In this document: piece by piece, positions 1 through 13,690 of the stretch
How positions within the stretch are numbered: position 1 is the stretch's first letter
Layout of the letters: each line of letters begins with the position of its first letter
NCBI GenBank assembly: GCA_029204045.2
Contig: CM055061.1
Location: 41,564,977 to 41,628,976 of the forward strand
Direction of reading: 5' to 3'
Length of the DNA: 64,000 nt
From: Tillandsia leiboldiana
Lineage: Eukaryota > Streptophyta > Magnoliopsida > Poales > Bromeliaceae
Program-made: the position numbers and the translations under genes
The notes under the pieces: model-generated
What the model was told of the DNA's origin: nothing
The model's database searches: none
The model's input: the letters and a program-made list of their open reading frames with translations, nothing else

Positions 1-178
1 ACACCAGAGTGTATCCCAGTGTGCACGACGGGCCGGGAAATAGCAAGCCGTACCTACTGGGTACAATAATAAGCGGATAACAAAAGTAGGATATACTGAA
101 ACTGAAAGGTATATAATCTAAGCAGAGTACCATTAATCATGGATTAATCAACAGAGCAGTGTAATCATATATAAAACT

Positions 179-515
179 GATCATGCTATAACTGATAATC
201 TGACAAGTAGGAATGAATATGTTATAGCTGATAAGCAGGAAATAGTCATACTATCACTGATAATCTGGCGAGCAGTAAATGATCATGCTATAACTGATAA
301 TCTGACAAGTAGGAATGAATATGTTATAGCTGACAAGCAGGAAATAGTCATACTATCACTGATAATCTGGCGAGCAGTAAATGATCATGCTATAACTGAT
401 AATCTGACAAGTAGGAATGAATATGTTATAGCTGACAAGCAGGAAATAGTCATACTATCACTGATAATCTGGCGAGCAGTAAATGATCATGCTATAACTG
501 ATAATCTGACAAGCA
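179..515. repeat. 102-bp tandem repeat, about 3.3 copies
   Basis: Units start at 179, 281, 383 and 485 with GATCATGCTATAACTGATAA. Spacing is exactly 102 bp and the units are almost identical (one GATAAG/GACAAG difference). The fourth copy is truncated after about 30 bp. Each unit is itself made of related submotifs (CTGATAATCTG). No coding potential. Confidence 0.9.
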
Positions 516-669
516 GAGAATAATAATATGATAAGCAGGAAATAACAAAGATCATGCGTCAAAGGTGTCACCACAAATATACCCAATCACTGCCACTTTT
601 GGCCACAAGGGCCTCAGGCTAAATTTGCCATGGAGCATATGACCTCAGGCTAAACCACTATTGGTCATC

Positions 670-739
670 GGGGCCTCAGGCCTAAAGCCACTCTTGGACA
701 CCCTGGGGCCTCAGGCCTAAAGCCACTCTTGGACACCCT
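670..739. repeat. 35-bp tandem doublet
   Basis: GGGGCCTCAGGCCTAAAGCC and the 15 bases after it occur twice at a 35-bp period. Degenerate GGCCTCAGGCTAAA copies lie upstream at about 608-660. Confidence 0.75.
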
Positions 740-1669
740 GCAAGCTATCATAACCCCACTGGGCTCACGGGTCGATCAGACCTCTCTACCGGTAAAGAAC
801 ACCCACACGGGTAGCTAATCCGCTGGTGTGCGCGACTGAAAGCTGGCTCGACGGCGATCATAATGCTGATGCTCAAACCATGGTCCACTGACCAGATAGA
901 CGGCAAGAAGCCGAGGAAAATCCCCACTGGGATACAAGTATAACATGCCAAGTACTGAAATAATCTCACCTATTCTAAACATGCAGTGAAGAATAGAGAC
1001 AGGTATAGAACTATGCTAGTGACCAATCAAGCATGGCATGTGTCCAGGAAATGCATATCAACCACTGAAAAGAACATGATATATCTCAACATGAATAACA
1101 AGCAACTGCTGGAAATATAAGCATGATATGATAACAAGCAACTGCTGAAATATAAGCATGATGTATAACTACTGCTGAAAATCAAGGCATAATAAACTCA
1201 TCTGTGGGCTCAAGGCTATGCAGATGTAAGGATTTGTGATGATATATAAGCAAGTAGTAAAAGCAGGTATGAACTCATAATGCTAAGTCTCAATCCACGG
1301 TCGGTAGACCGGACAGTTGGCGAGAAGCCGAGGAAAATCCCCACTGGGATATCGATACTGATGCAAATCATGCCAGGTACTGAGACTAGAACTTCTATTC
1401 TAAACATGCAGTGGAGAATAGAATATAATGACAGGCTCATCTGTATAATCAAGCAATATAGCTGTAATAACTGGATGCTGAAATGAAAGCATATAGCATA
1501 GGTTCAGGGTTCCAAGAACAGGGGTCCAACCTACCACGGCACCCAATAGGGCCGACCTGATAAAACGCGGACCGAAGATAACCCACCTGTATATAGGAGG
1601 AACAACGACTCCACCAGAAGGTAGACGGTCACGATAAGACGGATCACGGGTTGGCTCCTGATGACTGGG

Positions 1670-1847
1670 TTTGACGCCCCACTTCCCAGGGGGTCACCCA
1701 TCCTAGAACTACTCTAGCTCTAGCACGCTTAACTCTCATGTTCCTCTTGGATCTTGCTACCATCCAAAATGCTATAGCCGGGTTAGAGATTTTAGTCCTA
1801 TTATATCATTTATATAGAGGACTAATCCAAATTCCGGGGGTGTCACA
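1670..1847 (-). repeat. TRIM 3' LTR
   Basis: This is the 178-bp terminal repeat adjoining the polypurine tract (complement of 1848-1861). It reads identically to 2070-2247. Confidence 0.92.
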
Positions 1848-2069
1848 TTCTTCCCCCCTTTAAGCCCTGACGTCCACGTCAGGCTCAAGCACATTCACAA
1901 GCACCAGGCGATGTGAGACTCGTCTCGCTAGCCTTAGCCGACCTTGTGAGGAGCTGCACTCCACTCACAACGGTCATTAGCCGGGGAGCCTCGCTCTACC
2001 CGCTATATAACCCTGGCTCAGCCGAGACTCATCTCACATTTCCGGCTGGTGAATGGCTCTGATACCAAC

Positions 2070-2247
2070 TTTGACGCCCCACTTCCCAGGGGGTCACCCA
2101 TCCTAGAACTACTCTAGCTCTAGCACGCTTAACTCTCATGTTCCTCTTGGATCTTGCTACCATCCAAAATGCTATAGCCGGGTTAGAGATTTTAGTCCTA
2201 TTATATCATTTATATAGAGGACTAATCCAAATTCCGGGGGTGTCACA
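2070..2247 (-). repeat. TRIM 5' LTR
   Basis: This is the 178-bp terminal repeat next to the tRNA-Met primer-binding site (complement of 2056-2067). Confidence 0.92.
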
Positions 2248-2252
2248 CTGGG

Positions 2253-4980
2253 GCCTACAAAATACCAGATGACAACTCAGGGGCTATCAATCTTCAAGGC
2301 GCAACTAGCGCGAACCGACCATTTCGTCGATTTGTGCTACATAAAGCAATTTAGCTTTCCAGAAACCCTATGGAACCCACTGAAAGGTCAATAATGTTTT
2401 AGAACATTTATCTAGCTTTTCTATACTGTTACAATTGCAGCAAGGCCATCAGGTTTACTCAGACGGGGTTTTTATACGCTAAATAACCACTGTTTTGGCT
2501 CGTTCTCTCAAACTGTAAATCATTTTTACGAGCCGTCACCTCCAGTAGGTGACATTCGACTTGCTGAACGCCGTGCTCACCCATTTGTGGCAGCACGATA
2601 CCCAAAATAAACTTCGGGTCATAATTTACTTCTCTAACCTAGCCGAAACGCATTTTCGTTTCTTCGGCTCACATAAACTCAAAACAGACGCGAGCATCGC
2701 GTTCAGTGACCCCAAAATAGCCAGGAGTACACTCTTACAACTTTTAAACAGACCCTAACACTGTTTTTAAGAATTTATTGCATTTAAGCTTGATTATGAC
2801 ACAACTTTGCATCTATACCTCATATATCCAAACTTTGTATATAAACATGCCTTTAAACATTGCAAGGACACTGGGGCTCACCTTATTTGCAGCCCATTCC
2901 TGCTGGTTCAACCAGAACCACAACCCTGCTCTTACACAAGTTCACAATGCATCAATTACCTGTCCACACAGATCCAAGTTGATCTGAAGTGAGCATCAAG
3001 CTCAGGGGACCTTTCTAAACAACTTTGATATTCAACTCAAGAGCTAATTCCAATTAAATTCTCATTGAGGCATTTCCTCAAACACTTAACATGCATACTT
3101 CACATACAACTATACAACACCAACTCAATGTTGGATCTCAGGAACTACGGGACCAGAGGCTTCAATTCTTGGATGGAATTACTCCACTATACCTACTGAT
3201 CAAATCCCCTCAACCTGGAGCAACCAAAATCCCCAGGTTGAGCTCGGGCTTGAGGAAGAAGATGACCCCATAGCTTTAAAATTCGTGATGATCAACCCAG
3301 AGTTTCTGGGCTTCATCCAGATGCACCATCAGGTGCCAAATCACTAATTGAAGCTTCCCGAGCCCATGCCCGGCGACAGGGCACGGCGGCTGCCCGGCGG
3401 GACCAAGCTCCTTCTCGAGCTCAAGCACCTCTAATGGTGAAACTTAGCAGAGGCAACATGGAGTCCTCCAACTTGGATGGACTTGTTCCTCTGGTTCACA
3501 GGGAGCTTCCCGACCCACTCCCGACCGCCGAAGTTGGCCGGAGCGCCGGCGGCCGAGAATGGAGTCACTCTCGGGTTAAACATGGCCGCCACCATCCGAT
3601 GCTGCATGGGCAGCATGCAAGTGCATGGATGCACTCCCCTTGGTCCCAGTAACCTTTCTGGACAAGTGCCCAGCGGCGAGGAGGCGCGCCGGCGCCGGAG
3701 CAGCAAGATCGGCCATAAAGCACTATTCCAAAAAGCTAGGGCATTCATTTTCTCTCAAACGGCTCGACCACAAATTCTCAAACTTTGCAGATTTGATCTA
3801 CATGTTCTACAGTCTCGGCACCCCAATTTTGGTGCGTATTGGTCAAGCGGTTCATGAGTTCTCTCGCGGCGGAGCTCGGCTAGGTTTCCGGCGAGACCTT
3901 GCTCCCACCGGCCAATCCCAGCAGCATGGGTGCTCGGGCTTGTGCATGTAGCATCCCTAGGACATGGGAAATCTACTGCTAAGGGTCTCGGGTGTTAGGA
4001 ACCAGTGGTTAGGGTGCTCTCACCTTGGCCGGAGTTGGTGAAGGAGGAAGAAGCCGGTTCTCGGGTCCTTCTTCACGCGCGGCCTTGGGCACTCTCCAGC
4101 AAGGTCCGGCTTGCGCCAGGAACTCCTCAGGGTCACCAGATCAAGACTGGGAAGAGGTTGCTTCCAAGCTCCTCCTTCTCTCTCTTCCCCGAGTTCACAA
4201 CAATGGGTTGTGACTCCTCGGCCACCCTACACTCTGGTTTTGATCTGGAAGGCTCAGGGGAGTTCGATGCTTCGTAATCCACTCCAAATCCTTCGAGCTC
4301 TGGTCCAGGGTAGTCCAAGAGGCAGTCCCATCTTAAATGCAAGATTCTTTTGCAATTTAGCCTCCATCCGGGTTCACACACAACCCCAGCCTCCTGGCTC
4401 TGCCCAGCACACTTCGTGGGCTTCTTAGGTTGGCAGAGGCCCAACCAACAAGCTCCAAAAGCCTTGGCCCAAGATTACTCAAAATATTTAAAGAAAAACA
4501 ATATTTTTTATGCTTTTCACGCATTTCGAGAAAACTTGCTCCACGAAATGCGGAATGGACTTCGCCACGACGTCCGGCTCGTCGAGACCTTCAATATAGA
4601 CTGCTCATTTGCCTGATTTGGTGCACAAATGAATTCTCGGGCCATTTAGTTCTATGTGTCGCAATCCGACGCACGTACTTCGATGCACCCGGGTCGCCAA
4701 ACGCGAAAACCGTCAGTGCCATCGCGCTCAGAACGTCGATATTAGTTAGGTTTGACTACTCATACCCCTATATTAAATTTTTAGACAGTGAAACGGCCAT
4801 TTAGAATAGGGGTTACTATTCACAACTTAAGTTGTGGGCCCCGCAGCTTCTTCGCTGATTTCTGGACAATCCGACCGTCGGATCGAAAATATATGTATAT
4901 GAAACTTTCATGTTTCGACGAGAAGGTCGCAATGGTGATCTCGAATTTTCGATATCAAGCTCCGATCAAAAATTGATATT
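2253..4980. other. Noncoding retroelement-like DNA without recognisable genes
   Basis: There are short ORFs on both strands, but none shows a known domain. Moderate GC in 3350-4450 and the absence of protein similarity fit LTR or untranslated sequence of a large retrotransposon. The TRIM interrupts it at the left. Boundaries could not be found, so the class is inferred. Confidence 0.3.
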
Positions 4981-8231
<3,251 letters not shown>

Positions 8232-8432
8232 TGCTCCTTGATCTAACTATTCAAAATCACCCCTACTCAACATATTTATGCAAATTCTTATAACTTATAT
8301 TTTGCTAGGTACTCCTTGAAGATTTATTCTTCTGCTCCTTGATCTAACTATTCAAAATCACCCTACTCAACATATTTATGCAAATTCTTATAGCTTATAT
8401 TTTGCTAGGTACTCTTTGAAGATTTATTCTTC
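8232..8432. repeat. Tandem duplication, about 101-bp unit
   Basis: Two adjacent copies both start TGCTCCTTGATCTAACTATT, at 8232 and 8333. They differ by one C deletion and a few substitutions. The following 8433-8897 shows no gene. Confidence 0.9.
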
Positions 8433-8918
8433 CATAAATTGTTGAAAATGGATCAGTACAGCATGCAGCAGAAATTAAACATGCTGGTTGTTTGATAACA
8501 GCCTGTCATAGGCTTTTGGGCAACAAAACTGGTATAACAAAAAAAAAAAATGCAATCACAATCAATCAACCCACCATAATCACCAGGAGATGAGATTAAT
8601 TTTAATGCAAAGTGCTGTTCTTATGAGATTAATTTCAATCAACCCACCATAATCATCTTAACCCGGAACTGAATAAATAACAATAAAAAATAAGCAATTT
8701 ACGCACGGCATCATGAAAAATTATTGCTCTTCTTAAACCATAAAAAGTTATTAACAACAATTCATAGTAAAAAGCATCCAATAAGTAAAGCAGCATTCAT
8801 CTATACAATTTTCAATTATTGGGAGAACAATGAACCTGTCCAGGAAATCACTTGCCTTTGTTTGATTTACCGGCTTCCACTTATTGGTCTTTAATTTTTG
8901 TGACAGATGAAAAAAACA

Positions 8919-11334
8919 ATGCTAGAGAGAGAAAGTAAGAGCGAGTGCAAGAGGATAGGAAGGGAGCTCGAGAGGAGAGGGAGTAAGAGTAAGAGGGAGA
9001 GCGTGAGGGAGTGCAAGAGGGGAGGGAGGGAGCCTGGGAGGAGAGGGTGTGCCTGTAGGTCCTGCATTCGCAGGGATCTTCGACGTACCAGCTACTGCGG
9101 GGATGGGAGGAGTCCTCTCGGTACGGGGGTGTGTGGTAGACCCCTGTTGGCCAGGAGCGGTCACAAGGATAAGTCCCTGGTTAAGGAATCTCTTGTCATC
9201 GTGAGACCCCCATCACCTCTGAAGGACAGCGCACATGGGCCTTGTGCCTCCGGGGGGTTAAAGGCACCGCTCTCGGTCTCCTGGGCAGACCACTTTGGAC
9301 TCCCCCTTTCTTCGTGTAAGCCTTGTGCAGCTATCCGGGACGCTGTCCTGCCCGTACAGGACAGCTCTGCCCCGGCCCGATCATCCTTGGACGCTTCTGT
9401 CGGCTGGAGTGACCCGTCGAACCTGGGGGGATGCGAGGGTTCACGGGATGGACGTAGGCCTGCTGTTGAGACACCTTATAAGGATGCCCTCCTCCGACGG
9501 AAGCCTCCTCCTCCCCCTCCTCACCACTCCTCCCCGAGAGCCAGCCGTCGCAGCGAGTACCACCCTCTTGCCTCGGGTAGGTGCTTCCGCTGTCTTTCGA
9601 AGGACCATCAGATCCGGGACTGCAGAGACCCCCTCAGGTGCCGTCGGTGCCTTAAACTTGGGCACCTAGCTGCTCACTGTGCTCCTCCAAACCACCGCCG
9701 GCTAAGACGATGTACAGGGCCATGGGTTTCAGGCCCCCTGCCACGAAGCATTTTGTTCCTCTCACTGAGAGTTTCCACACTCGGCAGCAGCTTTGCCGCA
9801 ATGCTGTTCTCGCTGGGGTGATCGGACCGGACCGCCTGGGCCACTGCTCGCTAGAGGCGATCGCGACAGACCTTGCCATCAAGCTGGGTGGGCAATCTGA
9901 GGATTTCCACGTGGCGCGACACCGAGAGGGGCTTCTTGATCCTTCTCCCCCACTGGGTCCGCCCAGAGGACCTCACCCGCAGAGACGTGGTCCGACTCCA
10001 ACGCTGCCGGCTCCGGTGCTTCATTTGGAATCCTTATCGCAGCGCCTCGCGATCCATCCTCCGCCTCAAGGCATGGATCAAGCTGGTTAACCTCCCCTTC
10101 GAGTGTTGGGTAGAGTCCAGAGTCGCTGCCATCGTCAGCCCCTTTGGCCGGTACCTGCGTGGTGAAGAGGAGAGCATAAGCATGTTAGATTTCAATGGTT
10201 TTTCCTGTCAGATCGCTGTAGACGACCCCGCCGACATCCCGGAGAGCATCATGATTACTCTTGGAGATCTTACCCTTTCGGTCACCGTGCAGCTGGTGCG
10301 CACGGCACCTCTGGGAGGTGACGACCGCGGGACCCCATTTGCCGGCTGGGACCCTAACGAGGGGGCCGACCAGTCGGACCCTCTTGGCCGCTCCATTGCT
10401 AGACGAGTGAACCCTGTGGGCGATGGCCACTCCGGCCCGAGCTCCACGGTTGGGATGGTGGCGGAGACAGCCGAATCGCGATCCCCGTCGGAGCAGCAGG
10501 GTTGGCGGCGCAGGTGTTTTGGCGAGGAGCGGAGGCCGTCGCGTCCTCTCGCGGCGTGCCCCCTCCACCGCCACCATTCTGCACGTAGTGAGCGGAGGCC
10601 GGGCCCGGCCTCGGCGGGGACCGGCGACGCGTGTAAGGGCGCGGGGGTCGACGCCGTGCCGCAGGCGGCCGCTCATCTCGAGAAGCCCGCCGCCGGTCTT
10701 CCGCTGGCGCCTTTGTCCGCTGGCGCTGTCTTCCCCGAGGTCTGCTCCCGCAGAGGTGGTGGTCTGCGGCTGTGCTCTCCCCGAGGCTCGCACCCTGGGC
10801 TCTCCTCCTTGCGCGAGAATGGAAACACCACGTTGGGGCTCCCCCTCTCGGGTAGTGGGAAACTTGGGGGGCGGTGCGGTGTTCTCTCCCTCCCCTTTTC
10901 TGGACCATTTTCAAACCCCTTTCTCATTTCTGGCGAGTGGGTGATCTCTTGCTTGGGAGGAAGATCGAGGGTGACGCCAGCGCCCACTTCGCTGTGGTGA
11001 GATTGGAGGTTCGACTCCTGCCCCTGCTCCCTCGAGCCCCGTGCAAGCCGCCTCGACTCCTCCCCCTCCCCCTTTGGGTCGAGTCCGGGGCCTGGCAGGG
11101 TACACCCTCTACCCCCTCCCCCGGACCCGACTCGGGGCCCTCCTCTGGCCTGAGGATGGGCCCCCCTCGGGCCCCCCTCGGGTGGGAGGGCCCTTCCGGG
11201 TGCCTGCAGCCCCACACTGACCTGGGCCGCCTGGTCCGCTGTGGGCCCATTCGCGGGCCCAGACCGATTTGGGCCCATCAACGGGACCATGGCGGCTGCC
11301 CCTCGGCCCAGAATCATTTCTGGGGCTGCTGCAG

Positions 11335-11365
<31 letters not shown>

Positions 11366-12143
11366 CCCGCTGGAGGCCCGATCAGCCGTGGGCCCAGCCG
11401 TGGGCATCCCCCCCCTTCGCCCGATCCCTGGGCCCCCTTCACCTGCCCCCACCGATCGGACCGCCACCCCACCTCTGCCCCCTGCCACAACCGTGGACCC
11501 ACCCGCGGGCCACTTCTGCCCACGCTCCCACCCAGGGCCCCCTTCGCCCACCTCCTCCAGCCGGGCCCTCTTTCGCTTTTGCCCCACCCCCGAGACCCCT
11601 CCGCCCGCCTCCTCCGACCGGGTTGCCACCCCGCCCCGCCTCCCTGCCCTCACCGGGGGCGCGGGCATGCCGGAGAGCCCTGACTACCGCCCCCCAACCC
11701 CGCCCGAGGCCGATCCTTGCCATCCCCCCGGCTTGGGCCCGATTTCTGACGTCGCGTTGGTCGGATCGCTCGGCCTCGTTTCCCTGGACATTCTGTAGCC
11801 GGCAAACTTACCGCAACCGGGCCACCCAACGGCCAACTGGTCTGTCCGCCATCCCTTGCCTCAACCTCCGCCGCTCGTGCACCCTGGTCCCAAGGACACC
11901 GACACCTCCACTGACCTCCGGAGGAGCCCTAGGCTCGCGAGGACGTCTGGCTCCCATGCCCTGGACCGCGCCGTCGCGCGCAAATCCTTGCTCAGAGGCG
12001 GGGGCGCGCCCGGCCACCCGGCTTCCGACCATGATGACTCCGCGGCTGTTAGGATGATCATCCTCAAGTCCGCCAAGTTTGGCATCAAGATCAATGATGG
12101 GGACGCCTCCTCGCTTCTGGCCCTTGCCGGGCCCGCGCTCTGA
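8919..12143 (+). pseudogene. LINE ORF1 (gag-like nucleic-acid-binding protein), frameshifted
   Basis: ORF1 proteins coat LINE RNA in the retrotransposition particle. An Arg/Glu/Ser-rich start leads to a tandem zinc knuckle at about 9585-9690 (CFRC...DC then CRRC...HC). The similarity then continues in another frame (9710-9920, around RPPATKHFVPL) and a third (9873-10290, around SPFGRYLRG and a DUF4283-like fold), so at least two frameshifts are present. The segment 10400-11850 is low-complexity and GC-rich, with a 30-base C run. The end (11856-12143) has the RRSPRLA signature common near the C-terminus of plant L1 ORF1 proteins. The true start is unsure: the first ATG, at 8907, overlaps the target duplication. 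Confidence 0.75.
11335..11364 (+). repeat. Poly-C tract in LINE ORF1 region
   Basis: About 30 consecutive C residues lie in the Pro/Gly-coding low-complexity part of ORF1. Such tracts slip easily, and its length may be uncertain in the assembly. Confidence 0.85.
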
Positions 12144-12943
12144 CTCCCCAGCAGACTGGCGCCCCGACGCTCGGTGTTTTAGCTTTCTTTATGTTTCACA
12201 TTTGCTCTTGGAATGTCAGAGGGTTGAACGATCCCTCTAAGCGGGCCATTGTTAAATCGATTGTTTGTGGACTTAAATGTTCTGTTTTGTGCTTCCAAGA
12301 AACAAAAGTGGGCGCTTTCTCGCGCTCCTTCCTGGGCTCCGCTGCTGGGCCGGGTTTCGACAAGTGCCACTTCATCCCCTCAGTGGGAGATTCGGGCGGC
12401 CTCGTCACATGCTGGAACTCCAACCACTTCACCTGCTCTGAAGCCATCGTACGGGACCACTCCCTCATGCTGCGCCTGTTCAGCGCCTCTCGTGGCTCCT
12501 CCTTCTACCTTACGAACGTGTATGGACCGCCCTCCTGGGAGGGTAAGGACGAGTTCTGTCGGGAACTCGTCGCCCTTAAACCCGTCTGCACTGGGCCCTG
12601 GGTAATCTGCGGGGACTTCAATCTGACTCGCTCCCCGGCCTGTTGGGTTATATGTAATGTAGATCTAAATAGGGGAAGAAACACCTAGAGGGGGGTGAAT
12701 AGGTGTAAACGTATAAACACTCAAAAATCGTTGCGATAAAAAACCCAATGCGGAAATAAAAATAACACGCAAGATTTTTACGTGGAAAACTCCATCACCG
12801 GAGTAAAAAACCACGGGACCGATAACACGGCAGAAATCCACTAGAATTAAAACACGTACAAGGTGATTTACCATACACACTTACGACTCAACCTTTTCCA
12901 TACGCTCCTAGAGGATCTTCTCCGCTCGCTCCGCGACGCTTCT

Positions 12944-13115
12944 CGAATCCACGATCTGCGCCCAACGCCGAATCCACGGCGTCCAACGTCGAATCCACGA
13001 CGTCCGACCGAATCCACGGTCTGCACCCAATAGCACCCTTCGAATCCACGAACGTGCCTCGCTCCGAATCCACGAGAGCGGTTGAACCTTGAATCCACAA
13101 GGACACGCGAATCCA
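12944..13115. repeat. Array of 8 GAATCCAC motifs with complementary flanks
   Basis: GAATCCAC occurs eight times at irregular 17-40 bp spacing. In six copies the immediate left and right flanks are complementary but differ from copy to copy: ACGCC/GGCGT, ACGTC/GACGT, GACC/GGTC, TTC/GAA, CCTT/AAGG, CGC/GCG. Each copy could form a mini-hairpin with a constant 8-nt loop. Confidence 0.85.
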
Positions 13116-13449
13116 CGCGCCGATTTTGGGGAAATCGTTGTTTTTGGGTGGTGATGATCCGCCGAATACTTAGATCAAAGATAGATCGGAAATACCATCT
13201 AAGTATTCATTAGTTTGATTCAACTCAAGATGTGAGTATGAAAACATAGAATCAAACTAATCAATATAGATGAAGAAACATAGAGTATTCTCTAATGATT
13301 TCCTTTCTTCTCTATATGTGGATCTTAGGCCGTATGAAATAATATATGAAAATGACGGCTATCTGGATTAACCCTAGAAAAAGAGTCATAGGGTCTATTT
13401 ATAGGTTAGAAACATTTGGAAGGAGATAAGAATCAAAAACCTAACTTTT

Positions 13450-13690
13450 CTGGAATTTTGACGGACGGCGATCCGGATCGGATTTGGGCGATCCGGATTG
13501 CAGTACCAATAAAGACGGTTTCCAGAAAACAAACGTTCGGGATCCGGATCGGAATGCCTGATCCGGATCGTTCATACATTTCAGAAAACTCAACGTTCGG
13601 GATCCGGATCGTGAGATGCTGCGATCCGGATTGAAGTAATGTATGAAACAACAACCTTCGGGATCCGGATCGCTGGCTCTGATCCGGATC
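13450..13690. repeat. Array of palindromic GATCCGGATC motifs
   Basis: GATCCGGAT followed by C or T occurs eight times, in pairs separated by 12-19 bp. Four pairs recur about every 60-70 bp. GATCCGGATC is a perfect 10-bp palindrome. Confidence 0.85.

Larger units (their letters stand above)
1..1664. other. Repeat-rich noncoding DNA, probably part of a large LTR
   Basis: No convincing coding region is visible. The stretch holds a 102-bp tandem array, a 35-bp doublet and two diverged copies of a segment of about 130 bp (866-1000 and 1280-1430, both containing GAAGCCGAGGAAAATCCCC). The texture resembles the giant LTRs elsewhere in this window: short tandem arrays in noncoding sequence and a CACGACGGG segment near position 25. 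Assignment to an LTR is inference, because no termini are visible. Confidence 0.35.
1665..2252 (-). mobile_element. Complete TRIM (terminal-repeat retrotransposon in miniature)
   Basis: Two apparently identical 178-bp direct repeats (1670-1847 and 2070-2247) flank only 222 bp of internal DNA. On the - strand each repeat starts TGTGACACCCCC and ends GGGGCGTCAAA. Two bases inside the 5' repeat lies TGGTATCAGAGC (complement of 2056-2067), the usual initiator-Met tRNA primer site. The other inner edge has a polypurine tract, AAAGGGGGGAAGAA, abutting the 3' repeat. A perfect 5-bp target duplication CTGGG sits at 1665-1669 and 2248-2252. There is no coding capacity, so it must have moved in trans. 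Identical repeats imply a recent insertion. Confidence 0.93.

Noticed and set aside
1671..2247. Segmental tandem duplication instead of a mobile element
   Set aside because: The primer-binding site, polypurine tract and flanking CTGGG duplication all fit a TRIM precisely.
10185..11668. Long - strand frames opposite LINE ORF1
   Set aside because: They are shadows of a GC-rich low-complexity coding region on the + strand, with no domains.
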